Shown piece after piece: positions 34,601 to 43,248 of a stretch of DNA of 64,000 nt. Source of the stretch: Verrucomicrobiota bacterium (GTDB lineage Bacteria > Verrucomicrobiota > Verrucomicrobiia > Opitutales > Opitutaceae); assembly GCA_023432225.1 (NCBI GenBank), contig JAEYUW010000012.1, forward strand, positions 15,875 through 79,874, read 5' to 3'. The position numbers and the translations under genes are program-made. The first letter of the stretch is position 1, and every line of letters begins with the position of its first letter. The notes beneath the pieces were generated by a model. That model saw only the letters and a program-made list of their open reading frames with translations. It searched no databases and had not been told where the DNA came from.

Positions 34601-37419
34601 TCCTGCTCCGCTGGTTCGCCATTGTCCTCGCTGCTTCGCTCGGGATCGTGCGTCTCGCCGCGGCCGCATCGGAGTTCCCGCTGGCGGAGCGCGGCACCGC
34701 TGCGCCGTTGTTCGCCGCAGCGAACGATTGGCCCGGTGTCCTGCGTGCGGCGAAAGACCTTTCCGCCGACCTCGGTCGCGTGACCGGCACCGCGCCCGCC
34801 CTGTCGACCACGGCACCGCAAGGCGCGACCGCCGTGCTCATCGGCACGGTCGGACGCAGCGCGTTGATCGACGGCCTCGTCGCGCGCGGCAAGCTGGACG
34901 TCAGCGGTATTCGCGGGCGTTGGGAGGCCTTTCAATTCGAGGTGATCGAGCAGCCGCTGCCCGGCGTGGCCCGCGCGTTGGTCATCGCCGGCAGTGACAA
35001 GCGCGGCACGATCTACGGCATCTACGAGATGTCGGCGCGCATCGGCGTGTCGCCGTGGTATTGGTGGGCCGATGTTCCGGTCGCGCGCCGCGCGGAGCTG
35101 AGTATCGCGGCGGGACGCCACGTCGAACCCGGTCCGACGGTGAAATACCGCGGCATCTTCCTGAACGACGAGGCGCCGGCGCTCACGGGATGGGCGAACG
35201 ACAAGTTCGGCGGGCTCAACAGCCAGTTCTATGCGCGCGTCTTCGAGCTGATGCTCCGGCTGCGCGCGAACTACCTCTGGCCCGCGATGTGGAACAACGC
35301 GTTCAACGAGGACGACCCGGCCAACGCGCGCCTAGCGGACGACTACGGCGTCGTCATGGGCACCTCGCACCACGAGCCGATGATTCGCGCGCAGCAGGAG
35401 TGGAAACGGCACGGCAGCGGCGCGTGGGACTACGCGAAAAACGGCGAAGTGCTGCGGAAGTTCTGGGCCGACGGCGTCCGTCGCAATCGCGACTTCGAAA
35501 GCCTCGTCACGATCGGCATGCGCGGCGACGGGGATGAGGCGATGTCGGAGGAGACGAACGTGGCGCTGTTGGAAAAGATCGTCGCTGACCAGCGCGAGAT
35601 CCTGCGTCGCGAAACTGGCCGCGCTATCGAGGACGTGCCGCAGCTCTGGGCGCTCTACAAGGAAGTCCAAACTTACTACGAAAACGGCATGCGCGTGCCG
35701 GACGACGTGACGCTGCTCTGGTGCGACGACAACTGGGGCAACATCCGCCGCCTGCCGACTCGCGAGGAGCGCGCGCGAAAGGGCGGGGCGGGCGTTTACT
35801 ACCACTTCGACTATGTCGGCGGCCCGCGGAACTACAAATGGCTGAACACGGTCCCGATCACGAAAATCTGGGAGCAGATGCACCTCGCGCACGCTTACGG
35901 CGCCGATCGCATCTGGATCGTGAACGTCGGCGACCTGAAACCGATGGAGTTCCCGATCGAATTTTTCCTGAACTACGCGTGGCGCCCGGAAGCGATCGCC
36001 TACGAGCAACTCGAAGCCTGGTCGCGGGCGTGGGCCGCGCGGCAGTTCGGCGAGGCGCAGGCGGCCGAGGTCGCGGCGCTGATCAACGGCTACACCAAAC
36101 TAAACAGTCGTCGGAAACCCGAGTTGCTCGAGCCGGAGACGTTCAGCGTGGTGAATTACCGCGAGGCCGAGCGCGTCCTCGCCGAATGGCGCGATCTCGA
36201 GGCCCGCGCCGAACGACTCGAACGCGCACTGTCGCCGGAAGCGCGTGCGGCCTTTTTCCAACTCGCGCTGCAGCCGATCGTCGCGTGCCGCATCGTCAAC
36301 GAACTCCATGTGGCCGCCGGCCTGAACCGCCTTTACGCGGTCCAAGGTCGCACCTCGACGAACCACATGGCCGCGAAAGCGCGCGAGCTGTTCGCTGCTG
36401 ATGCCACCCTCACCGCGCGGTGGGACGCGATGCTCGACGGGAAGTGGCGACGCATGATGGACCAGACGCACCTCGGCTACACGTTCTGGCAGCAGCCGAT
36501 CCGCAACGTAATGCCCGCCGTCCACGAAGTGCAGGTGCCTGCAGGCGGTGAACTCGCGTTGGCTGTCGAAGGCGATCCGCTCGCGCGACCCGGCGACTAT
36601 CCGACTCCCGCGGTGGCAAAACTTCCGCCGCTAACGCCGCATGGTCCAGCCGCGCGCTGGCTAGATCTCTTCAATCGCGGCCAGTCGCCCGTGCGCTTCA
36701 CGATCGAGAGCAGCGCGCCGTGGGTGAGGCTTTCGCTCGCAGACGGCGAACTCGGCCCCGACGTGCGCGTCGAGGTGAGCGTGGATTGGGCGAACGTTCC
36801 CGCCGGCCAGCACGAGGCGAAGCTGCTCGTCCGCGGCGCCGATCAGTCGCTGACGGTCATTGTGCCGGTCGACAATCGGCCCGCCGCTGGCCGCGGCTTC
36901 ATCGAGACCGATGGTCACATTGCGATCGAGGCGCCGCATTTCCATCGTGCGGTCAACGGCGCCGGCGTGGAGTGGAAGACGCTCGCGGGGCACGGACGCA
37001 CGGTCGGCGGAGTGACGACGTTCCCGGTGATCGCGCCGTCCAACGCGCCGAAGGGTGACGGCCCGCGGCTGGAATACGATTTGGTCTTCCGGTCGAGTGG
37101 CGAGTTTCGCGTCGAACTCGCGCTATCACCGACGTTCGATTTCCAGCCGGGGCAGGCGTGGGAGATCGCCGTGTCACTCGACGACCAGCCGACGCAGCGA
37201 CTCAAGCTCGGCATCAACGCGACGGATCGCGACTGGGATCGCGCGGTGGCGGACTCGGTCAAAAAGCTCACCACGACGCTGCGCGTCGATCGGCCGGGTC
37301 AACACGTGTTGAAAATCTGGCGCGTGACGCCCGCCGTCGTGCTGCAACGCATCGTGATCGATACCGGCGGCGTGCGCCCGAGCTACCTCGGCCCGCCGGA
37401 GAGTCCGCTGTTGAAATGA
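34597..37419 (+). CDS. GH115 alpha-glucuronidase
   Basis: A 940-aa exported enzyme removing (4-O-methyl)glucuronic acid from internal or terminal xylose units of xylan. Signal peptide ~1-24. The GH115 core is clear from VIAGSDKRGTIYGIYEMS (~127), GVSPWYWWADVPV (~150), KYRGIFLNDEAPAL (~180), LRANYLWPAMWNNAFNEDD (~222) and VMGTSHHEPM (~252). The C-terminal part (~760-940) is beta-rich and probably carries the accessory domain normal in this family. The start overlaps the CE4-GH10 stop by four bases, indicating translational coupling with the xylanase whose products it would de-branch. Confidence 0.93.
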   Translation: MILLRWFAIVLAASLGIVRLAAAASEFPLAERGTAAPLFAAANDWPGVLRAAKDLSADLGRVTGTAPALSTTAPQGATAVLIGTVGRSALIDGLVARGKLDVSGIRGRWEAFQFEVIEQPLPGVARALVIAGSDKRGTIYGIYEMSARIGVSPWYWWADVPVARRAELSIAAGRHVEPGPTVKYRGIFLNDEAPALTGWANDKFGGLNSQFYARVFELMLRLRANYLWPAMWNNAFNEDDPANARLADDYGVVMGTSHHEPMIRAQQEWKRHGSGAWDYAKNGEVLRKFWADGVRRNRDFESLVTIGMRGDGDEAMSEETNVALLEKIVADQREILRRETGRAIEDVPQLWALYKEVQTYYENGMRVPDDVTLLWCDDNWGNIRRLPTREERARKGGAGVYYHFDYVGGPRNYKWLNTVPITKIWEQMHLAHAYGADRIWIVNVGDLKPMEFPIEFFLNYAWRPEAIAYEQLEAWSRAWAARQFGEAQAAEVAALINGYTKLNSRRKPELLEPETFSVVNYREAERVLAEWRDLEARAERLERALSPEARAAFFQLALQPIVACRIVNELHVAAGLNRLYAVQGRTSTNHMAAKARELFAADATLTARWDAMLDGKWRRMMDQTHLGYTFWQQPIRNVMPAVHEVQVPAGGELALAVEGDPLARPGDYPTPAVAKLPPLTPHGPAARWLDLFNRGQSPVRFTIESSAPWVRLSLADGELGPDVRVEVSVDWANVPAGQHEAKLLVRGADQSLTVIVPVDNRPAAGRGFIETDGHIAIEAPHFHRAVNGAGVEWKTLAGHGRTVGGVTTFPVIAPSNAPKGDGPRLEYDLVFRSSGEFRVELALSPTFDFQPGQAWEIAVSLDDQPTQRLKLGINATDRDWDRAVADSVKKLTTTLRVDRPGQHVLKIWRVTPAVVLQRIVIDTGGVRPSYLGPPESPLLK

Positions 37420-37421
37420 AC

Positions 37422-37500
37422 AACCACAGAAAACACGAAGCACACAGAATCGGACCGGCCGAACGCTCCAATTCTGTGTTTTTTGCGTGTTCTGTGGTTT
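37422..37500. repeat. AT-richer inverted repeat (CACAGAAAACACG family)
   Basis: AACCACAGAAAACACGAAG near the left end mirrors TTGCGTGTTCTGTGG near the right end, and an inner AGAAT/ATTCT pair closes around a GC-rich centre. It differs in base composition from the surrounding sequence. It lies between the GH115 and mannonate dehydratase genes. Confidence 0.75.
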
Positions 37501-37516
37501 CAAATTCTCTGAACCT

Positions 37517-38590
37517 ATGAAACTCGGTTTCGGTCTCTACCGCCACATGCTCACGCCGGAGAACTTCGCGTTCGCGAAGCAAGCCGGTGCCACGCACATC
37601 GTCGCGCACCTCGTCGACTATTTTCGCGGAGGCGCGCACGTCGGCCCGGACGATCAGCCGACCGGCACCGACTGGGGTTGGGGGCTCGCCGGTGATCCGG
37701 AAAAACTCTGGACACTCGACGAGCTCGTCGCGTTGCGCCGTCAGGTCGAGGCGGAGGGGCTCGTGCTCGAGGCGATCGAGAACTTCGATCCGGCGCATTG
37801 GGGCGACATCCTGATCGACGGTCCGCGCCGCGCGCAGCACATCGAAAACGTCAAGACGATCATCCGTCGTGTGGGCGAGGCAGGCATCCCGATCTTCGGC
37901 TACAATTTCTCCATCGCGGGCGTGGCGGGGCGCACGAAGGGCCGCTACGCGCGGGGCGGCGCGCCGGCCGTCGGCATGGAAGGTCCCTACGATTTGCCGA
38001 TGCCCAACGGGCTGGTTTGGAACATGGTCGTCGATCCGACCGCGCCGACGCGCGACACGGGCACGATTCCGTCCGCGACGCACGAGCAGCTGTGGGACCG
38101 TTTTAAGCGTTTCGCTGACGAAGTCTTTCCCGTGGCCGAAAAGGCCGGCGTGCGCATGGCGCTGCACCCCGACGACCCGCCCATGCCGTTCATTCGCGGT
38201 CAACCGCGGCTGGTTTATCAGCCGTCGCTCTACCAAAAGGCGATCGATCTCAATCCGAGCCCGGCCAACGCGCTCGAGTTCTGCGTCGGCTCGCTCGCCG
38301 AGATGACCGAGGGCGATATCTACGACGTGGTGGATCGCTACAGTCGCCAAAACCGGCTCGGCTACGTGCATCTGCGGAACGTCCGCGACAAGGTGCCGCA
38401 CTACAAGGAGACGTTCATCGATGACGGCGAAATCGACGTGCTGCGCGTGCTGGCGATTTTGAAGCGCAACGGTTTTGAAGGCGTCGTCATTCCGGATCAC
38501 GCGCCGCAGATGAGCTGCGCCGCGCCGTGGCACGCCGGGATGGCCTTCGCGATGGGTTATCTGAAGGCAGGCCTGCAGTCGTTGCGGTGA
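37517..38590 (+). CDS. uxuA: Mannonate dehydratase
   Basis: A 357-aa TIM-barrel enzyme dehydrating D-mannonate to 2-keto-3-deoxygluconate in glucuronate catabolism. The N-terminus MKLGFGLYRHMLTPENF and the motifs EAIENFDPAHW (~80), FGYNFSIAGV (~127), RMALHPDDPPMPF (~212), FCVGSLAEM (~255, metal-ligand Cys) and VIPDHAPQM (~327) match UxuA-like proteins. It fits a route in which glucuronate released by GH115 and GH67 is degraded. ATG 37517 lies 17 bases after the inverted repeat. The SDR gene at 40812 may supply the preceding reduction step. Confidence 0.92.
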   Translation: MKLGFGLYRHMLTPENFAFAKQAGATHIVAHLVDYFRGGAHVGPDDQPTGTDWGWGLAGDPEKLWTLDELVALRRQVEAEGLVLEAIENFDPAHWGDILIDGPRRAQHIENVKTIIRRVGEAGIPIFGYNFSIAGVAGRTKGRYARGGAPAVGMEGPYDLPMPNGLVWNMVVDPTAPTRDTGTIPSATHEQLWDRFKRFADEVFPVAEKAGVRMALHPDDPPMPFIRGQPRLVYQPSLYQKAIDLNPSPANALEFCVGSLAEMTEGDIYDVVDRYSRQNRLGYVHLRNVRDKVPHYKETFIDDGEIDVLRVLAILKRNGFEGVVIPDHAPQMSCAAPWHAGMAFAMGYLKAGLQSLR

Positions 38591-38613
38591 AGATGCCGGA
38601 GCGTGTCGCTCGC

Positions 38614-38677
38614 AGGTGGAACGCGTTGACCTCAACGCGTTCGGTATTGAGCGCATTGAGGGCAATGCGCTCCACCT
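38614..38677. repeat. Type C palindromic element (GGTGGAGCGCG family) over the GH43 start
   Basis: Starts AGGTGGAACGCGTTGACCTC and ends GGCAATGCGCTCCACCT; a second copy lies at 41580-41655. The ATG chosen for the GH43 gene (38665) is inside its right arm. Confidence 0.8.
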
Positions 38678-40797
38678 TGGTTGCGTCGGGATGCTGGCTC
38701 GGTTTCGTCGTGTTCGCACCCAGCCTGCCGGCGACGTGGACCGCCGACAACGGCAACGGCACGTTCACGAATCCGTTGTTCTATGACGAATTTTCCGACC
38801 CGGACCTGATCCGCGTCGGCGACGACTATTACCTGACCGGAACGACGATGCACGCGATGCCCGGCCTGCCGGTGCTGCACTCGCGCGACCTCGTGAACTG
38901 GCGCTTGCTCGGCTACGCGTGCGAGCGCCTCGACCTCGGGCCCGAGTATCGTCTTGAGGACGGCAAGGAAGCCTACGGCCAGGGCATCTGGGCGCCGTGC
39001 CTGCGGTATCACGACGGCGTTTTCCACATTTTCGCCAACGTGAACAAGCACGGCACGCTGCACTTCACGGCGCGCGATCCGGCGGGACCGTGGACGCGCG
39101 CCCAGATGAAGCGCTCGTTTCACGACCTCTCCGTGCTGTTCGACGACGGCAAGGCCTACGTCGTCTGGGGCTACCAGGACCTCCAATTCGCGCAGCTCAA
39201 CGCCGATCTCACCGACATCGTGCTGGGCACACAGCGCACGCTGTTCGAGAAATCCGCCGGCATGGGCGAAGGCGCGCATTTCTACAAAGTCGACGGGCGT
39301 TACTTCATCCTCAGCGCGTGGTGGGACGGACGCATGCGCATGGTGGCCGCACGCGCGGACCGTCTCGACGGTCCATGGGAGGTCAATCGCGACATCTCGG
39401 TCGACGAGGACTTCGGTCTCGCGGAGGGCAATCGCCTCTGGAAAACCGACGGGCCGCCGTTCGCGATCCAGCCGGGCAACCCGGCGTCGCGCGGGCGCAT
39501 GTCCCTCCACCAAGGCGGCATCGTGTCGACGGTCGCGGGCGAGTGGTGGGGCTTTTCGATGATGGACGCCAACTCCGTCGGGCGACTCACGTGCCTGTCG
39601 CCAGTGACGTGGCACGACGGCTGGCCCTATTTTGGTCTGTCGGGAAATCTCGGCCGCACGCCGCGCACGTGGACGACGCCGCGCACCGTGCACGTCGCCG
39701 CGGAACCATTGGCGCCGTATCAGCGCAGCGACGATTTCTCGGGGCCGCAGTTCGCGAACGTCTGGCAATGGAACCACGTGCCGGACGACGCGCGCTGGTC
39801 GCTCGCGGAGCGGCCGGGTTTTCTGCGATTGCACGCGCTGCCCGCGCCGGATTTCTGGCGCGCTCGCAACACGCTCACGCAGCGCGCGGTCGGCCCGGCG
39901 TCGGTTGCCACCGCGCAACTCGACGCGACCGGATTGAAGCCCGGTGACGTGGCGGGTCTGGCGTTGCTGAACCTGCCTTATGCGTGGCTCGGCGTGCGAC
40001 GCACGGCCGATGGGCTCGCGTTGGAGCAGTTCGACCAAGCAACCGGAAAAATCAGTCGCGCATCGCTCGCGGGTAGTTGCGTCTGGCTGCGGGCAAGCTG
40101 CGATTTCCGGCGCGAAGAGGCGACGTTCAGCTACAGCGTCGACGGCCGGGACTTCCGGTCGCTCGGCGGCGAGGTCATACTCGTTTTTCAGTTGAAGACT
40201 TTTCAAGGTGTGCGCTTCGGCCTGTTCGCATTCAACACCTCCGCCGCGAGCGGCGGCCACGCCGACTTCGACGATTTTGCACTCGATGAACCCGCGGCGC
40301 GCGGCTTGAGCCGGGCGATTCCGTTCGGAAGCGCGATTCGGTTGAAAGCGCACGGCGTGAACGTGGGACTCGGCGTGAAGGATGGCGTGCCGCTCGCGGT
40401 GCCGCTGCCCGAGGGTAGGGCGAGTCCTCCGGACGAGCCGTCGCCCGCTCGCGGCTCGTCGGGGACGACTCGCCCTACCTCGATCTCCCCGGCCGATGGC
40501 TTAGCCGAGTTCCATGTGCGCGACCTGGGCGCTGGCCGCGTCGCGTTGCGCGCGCGCGACGGTCGCTCACTCGCGGTCGAAAACGGCCGCGTGGTGCTCA
40601 CCCCTGCACCGGCTGGCGATGCCGTGGCGTTCCAGTGGGTCGAGAGCTGGAACAATGATCTCATCCTGCTCTCGCTCGCGACGCATCGTTATCTGCGCCT
40701 CGACGCCGCCACCGGACAGGTTACCGCGGACGCGCCGGGGCCGGATCCATCACGGCGCGACGGAGTGTGTCTCGACTGGCAGCTTTCCTCACCCTAA
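38665..40797 (+). CDS. GH43 glycoside hydrolase (beta-xylosidase/alpha-L-arabinofuranosidase type)
   Basis: A 710-aa exported enzyme. The signal peptide begins MRSTLVASGCWLGFVVFAPS. The five-bladed beta-propeller has catalytic base D45 in EFSDPDLIRVGDDYY, a pKa-modulating Asp in the HDLSVLFDDGKAY region, and the acid E202 in GMGEGAHFYK. A C-terminal beta-sandwich (~355-545) resembles the XynB/GH43_C2 domain, followed by a ~150-residue beta-trefoil-like region (SLAVENGRVVL). A type E palindromic element is inserted in frame at 40415-40478, giving an Arg/Ser/Pro-rich loop. The start is ambiguous: ATG 38593 gives 24 more residues, and the preferred ATG lies in a type C repeat. Confidence 0.88.
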   Translation: MRSTLVASGCWLGFVVFAPSLPATWTADNGNGTFTNPLFYDEFSDPDLIRVGDDYYLTGTTMHAMPGLPVLHSRDLVNWRLLGYACERLDLGPEYRLEDGKEAYGQGIWAPCLRYHDGVFHIFANVNKHGTLHFTARDPAGPWTRAQMKRSFHDLSVLFDDGKAYVVWGYQDLQFAQLNADLTDIVLGTQRTLFEKSAGMGEGAHFYKVDGRYFILSAWWDGRMRMVAARADRLDGPWEVNRDISVDEDFGLAEGNRLWKTDGPPFAIQPGNPASRGRMSLHQGGIVSTVAGEWWGFSMMDANSVGRLTCLSPVTWHDGWPYFGLSGNLGRTPRTWTTPRTVHVAAEPLAPYQRSDDFSGPQFANVWQWNHVPDDARWSLAERPGFLRLHALPAPDFWRARNTLTQRAVGPASVATAQLDATGLKPGDVAGLALLNLPYAWLGVRRTADGLALEQFDQATGKISRASLAGSCVWLRASCDFRREEATFSYSVDGRDFRSLGGEVILVFQLKTFQGVRFGLFAFNTSAASGGHADFDDFALDEPAARGLSRAIPFGSAIRLKAHGVNVGLGVKDGVPLAVPLPEGRASPPDEPSPARGSSGTTRPTSISPADGLAEFHVRDLGAGRVALRARDGRSLAVENGRVVLTPAPAGDAVAFQWVESWNNDLILLSLATHRYLRLDAATGQVTADAPGPDPSRRDGVCLDWQLSSP
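40415..40478. repeat. Type E palindromic element inserted in frame in GH43
   Basis: Bounded by GTAGGGCGAGTCCTCC and GACGACTCGCCCTAC, with an internal GACGAGCCG/CGGCTCGTC pair. It is translated as a low-complexity stretch (Arg-Ala-Ser-Pro-Pro-Asp-Glu-Pro...) inside the C-terminal domain. A related copy interrupts uvrA at 3406-3460. Confidence 0.85.
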
Positions 40798-40811
40798 ACG
40801 ATATCTCCATC

Positions 40812-41579
40812 ATGCTCTCGTTTCCCGAAGCTTTCTCCCTGCGCGGCGAAGTCGCGCTGATCACTGGCGGCGGCACCGGCATCGGTTTTGCCATGGCTCA
40901 AGCGATGCACGCGGCCGGCGCGCGCGTTGTGCTGGTCGGCCGGCGCGAAGCTGAACTGAAATCAGCGGTCGCAACGCTCGGCGATCGCGCCAGCTACGCC
41001 ACGCATGACGTCACGGATTTCGCCGGAGCCGAGGTGCTAGTCGCTCGTGTCACTTCGGAAGCCGGACCGATCACGATTCTCGTAAACAATGCCGGCATCC
41101 ACCTCAAGAAGCCGGCGGTCGAGACCTCGACGGAGGAGTTCCAGAGAGTGCTCAATACGCACATTCTCGGCGCGCACGCGCTGACGAAGGCGGTCGCGCC
41201 GGGCATGATCGCACGCAAGCACGGCACGATTCTCTTCACCGGCTCGATGGCCTCGATCTTTGGTATTCCGCTCGTCATCGCTTATACGGCGGCGAAGACG
41301 GCGATGGTCGGCATGGTAAAAGGCTACTCGACGGAACTTGCGGCTCACGGCGTGCGGGTGAACTGCATCGCGCCGGGCTGGATCGAAACCGAGATGTCGC
41401 GCAAGGCGCTCGACGGCGATCCCGCGCGCAAGGCGAAGATTTTTGGCCGCACGCCGATGGGCGGCATGGGCCAGCCCGAGGACATCGGCTGGGCCGCCGT
41501 CTATCTCGCGTCGCCCGCCGCGAAGTTCGTCACCGGCGTGACGCTACCCGTCGACGGCGGGGCGAGCATTGGGTTCTGA
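40812..41579 (+). CDS. SDR-family oxidoreductase
   Basis: A 255-aa classical short-chain dehydrogenase. The NAD(P)-binding TGGGTGIG lies at ~18-25, NNAG at ~90-93, the catalytic Ser in FTGSMASIFG (~142) and Y-x3-K as YTAAKTAM (~157-161); the C-terminus FVTGVTLPVDGGASIGF is typical. Homologues include gluconate 5-dehydrogenase, KduD and fructuronate-type reductases. Because uxuA lies two genes upstream and no UxuB is present, reduction of fructuronate to mannonate is an attractive guess. It starts 14 bases after the GH43 stop. Confidence 0.9.
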   Translation: MLSFPEAFSLRGEVALITGGGTGIGFAMAQAMHAAGARVVLVGRREAELKSAVATLGDRASYATHDVTDFAGAEVLVARVTSEAGPITILVNNAGIHLKKPAVETSTEEFQRVLNTHILGAHALTKAVAPGMIARKHGTILFTGSMASIFGIPLVIAYTAAKTAMVGMVKGYSTELAAHGVRVNCIAPGWIETEMSRKALDGDPARKAKIFGRTPMGGMGQPEDIGWAAVYLASPAAKFVTGVTLPVDGGASIGF

Positions 41580-41655
41580 AGGTGGAGCGCGTTGACCTCA
41601 ACGCGCTCTCGGCGACGAACATCCTAAAGCGCGTTGGGGTCAACGCGCTCCACCT
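41580..41655. repeat. Type C palindromic element between convergent SDR and LysR genes
   Basis: Left arm AGGTGGAGCGCGTTGACCTC and right arm GGGTCAACGCGCTCCACCT are nearly perfect inverted repeats. The left arm begins directly after the SDR stop TGA; the CTA at the right edge (41654-41656) is the LysR stop. Confidence 0.85.
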
Positions 41656-42553
41656 ATGAGCGGGATTTTGTGCGCTGCCTGGCCAGCATCTCCACGAAGA
41701 GCGGCAGCGCGGGGTTGTCGCGATCGGTGCGCCAGACCGCGGCGAGCTGCACGTGGGCCTTCAAATCACGGATCGGCACGAGCGCGACGCCGGCGGGGCG
41801 ATGATGACGGCTAGATTCGAGGCAGAAGGAAAGTCCGGCGCCGGCGGCGACGAGGCTCATGATCGCACTGTCGGTGCCGCCCTCCTGCACGATGTTCGGC
41901 CGAAATCCGGCGGCGGCGCAGTCGCGAAACACTAGGTCGTAATACGCGGGGCTCAGATCGCGCGGAATCCAGACGAAGGCTTCGTCGCGCAGGTCGGCGA
42001 GTCGCACGCTGCGACGCTTGGCGAGCGGGTGACGCGCGGGAACGGCGAGCAGGATGTGCTCGCGCCACAGCGGACGCGCTTCGAGTGCGCCCAGCCGCTC
42101 CGGCGGGTGATAGACGAACGCGAGGTCGATCTCGCCGCGGCGCAGCAGCTCGGCCTGCGCGAGCGAAGTGCGCTGCAGCAGTTCCAGTCGCACGCCCGGA
42201 TGACGGCGGCGGAACCGATCGAAGAGTTTTGGCAACGCCGGTGAATAGACCGCGGTGTCGACGAAGCCGATGCGCAGGAGTCCTTCGCGACCGCTCGCCA
42301 CAGCTCGAACTCGCGCCAGGGAATCGTCGAGCTGCCCCAGCACTTGCCGCGCCTCCTCGCGCAGCGCGCGGCCGGCGGAAGTCAGGCGCACGCCACGCTT
42401 GAGGCGCGTGAACAGCGGCGCGCCGATCTCTTCCTCGAGTTCGCGGATCTGCCGGCTGAGGGCGGGTTGCACGATGTGCAGGCGCTCGGCGGCCCGACCG
42501 AAGTGTTCGAGTTCGGCGGCGGCGACGAAGGAGCGGAGGTGGCGCAGTTCCAT
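41654..42553 (-). CDS. LysR-family transcriptional regulator
   Basis: A 299-aa regulator. The N-terminal winged helix-turn-helix is standard (MELRHLRSFVAAAELEHFGR, with AAERLHIVQPALSRQIRELE at ~18-37 as recognition region). The rest is a periplasmic-binding-protein-like effector domain (~90-295; LLRIGFVDTAVYSPALP, RHPLAKRRSV). The chosen start at 42553 is the typical MELRHL; an upstream extension would not match the family. It is divergent from the GNAT gene, 75 bases apart, so that gene is a possible target. The effector is not identifiable. Confidence 0.93.
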   Translation of the reverse strand: MELRHLRSFVAAAELEHFGRAAERLHIVQPALSRQIRELEEEIGAPLFTRLKRGVRLTSAGRALREEARQVLGQLDDSLARVRAVASGREGLLRIGFVDTAVYSPALPKLFDRFRRRHPGVRLELLQRTSLAQAELLRRGEIDLAFVYHPPERLGALEARPLWREHILLAVPARHPLAKRRSVRLADLRDEAFVWIPRDLSPAYYDLVFRDCAAAGFRPNIVQEGGTDSAIMSLVAAGAGLSFCLESSRHHRPAGVALVPIRDLKAHVQLAAVWRTDRDNPALPLFVEMLARQRTKSRS

Positions 42554-42628
42554 CGATGTTGCGTGGTGATGAAAACGGTAGCGAACGGGTATTGGACGCG
42601 ACAAGCCGCTTCACCCATAGTGCCGGGG

Positions 42629-43171
42629 ATGACTGCCACGCTCGAAATTCTCGCCACGCCGTTCGCGGCCTCCGACCTGCGCCAACTCGAATCCCTGCTG
42701 CGCGACTGCGTGCGCGCCGGCGCTTCGATCGGATTTCTCGTCGGAGTTACGGAAGAGGAAGCGCAGGCGTATTGGGCGAAGGTGGCTGCGGATGCGGCGG
42801 CCGGTGCGAAGCTCGTGCTCGTGGCGCGCGATGCGAGCGGCGCCATCATCGGCAGCGCGCAACTCGCGCTGGAGTCGCGCGCCAACGGCCGGCATCGCGC
42901 CGAGGTGCAGAAGGTGATGGTGCGACCGGAGTGCCGTCGGCATGGGATCGCGCGGCGTCTCATGGCGGAGCTCGAAGCGCAGGCGCAGGCGCGCGGCGTG
43001 TGGCTGCTGTTTCTCGACACGAGCGACAGCCACGCGGGCGCGCGGCAGCTCTACGAGGCGCTCGCCTACACTTATGTCGGCGGGATTCCCGACTACGCGA
43101 CGAACCCGCAGGGCGAACCGGAGCCGAATGCGATTTTCTACAAGCGTCTGCCGCGGACGGCTGCGGGCTAG
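42629..43171 (+). CDS. GNAT-family N-acetyltransferase
   Basis: A 180-aa acetyl-CoA-dependent acetyltransferase. The acetyl-CoA binding motif is QKVMVRPECRRHGIARRLM (~105-123, with the R/Q-x-x-G-x-A pattern), preceded by strands GKL-type LVLVARDASGAIIGSAQLAL (~69-88) and followed by FLDTSDSHAGARQLYEALAY (~135-154). The substrate cannot be predicted. It is divergently paired with the LysR regulator. Its TAG stop is followed by a short repeat-rich spacer containing a type D element at 43199-43240. Confidence 0.9.
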   Translation: MTATLEILATPFAASDLRQLESLLRDCVRAGASIGFLVGVTEEEAQAYWAKVAADAAAGAKLVLVARDASGAIIGSAQLALESRANGRHRAEVQKVMVRPECRRHGIARRLMAELEAQAQARGVWLLFLDTSDSHAGARQLYEALAYTYVGGIPDYATNPQGEPEPNAIFYKRLPRTAAG

Positions 43172-43198
43172 AGCGAGCGCTTCAGCTCGAGTGGCAAC

Positions 43199-43240
43199 GT
43201 CGCGCGACCACGCCCGGGCGCCGTCAAGCGGCGCCCCTAC
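43199..43240. repeat. Type D palindromic element between convergent genes
   Basis: Ends GGCGCCCCTAC with an inner GGGCGCCG/CGGCGCCC hairpin around TCAAG, and carries the CCACGCCCGGGCG block seen in the uvrA insertion at 1394-1445. It lies eight bases from the stop of the 399-aa gene. Confidence 0.75.
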
Positions 43241-43248
43241 TCACCGAC

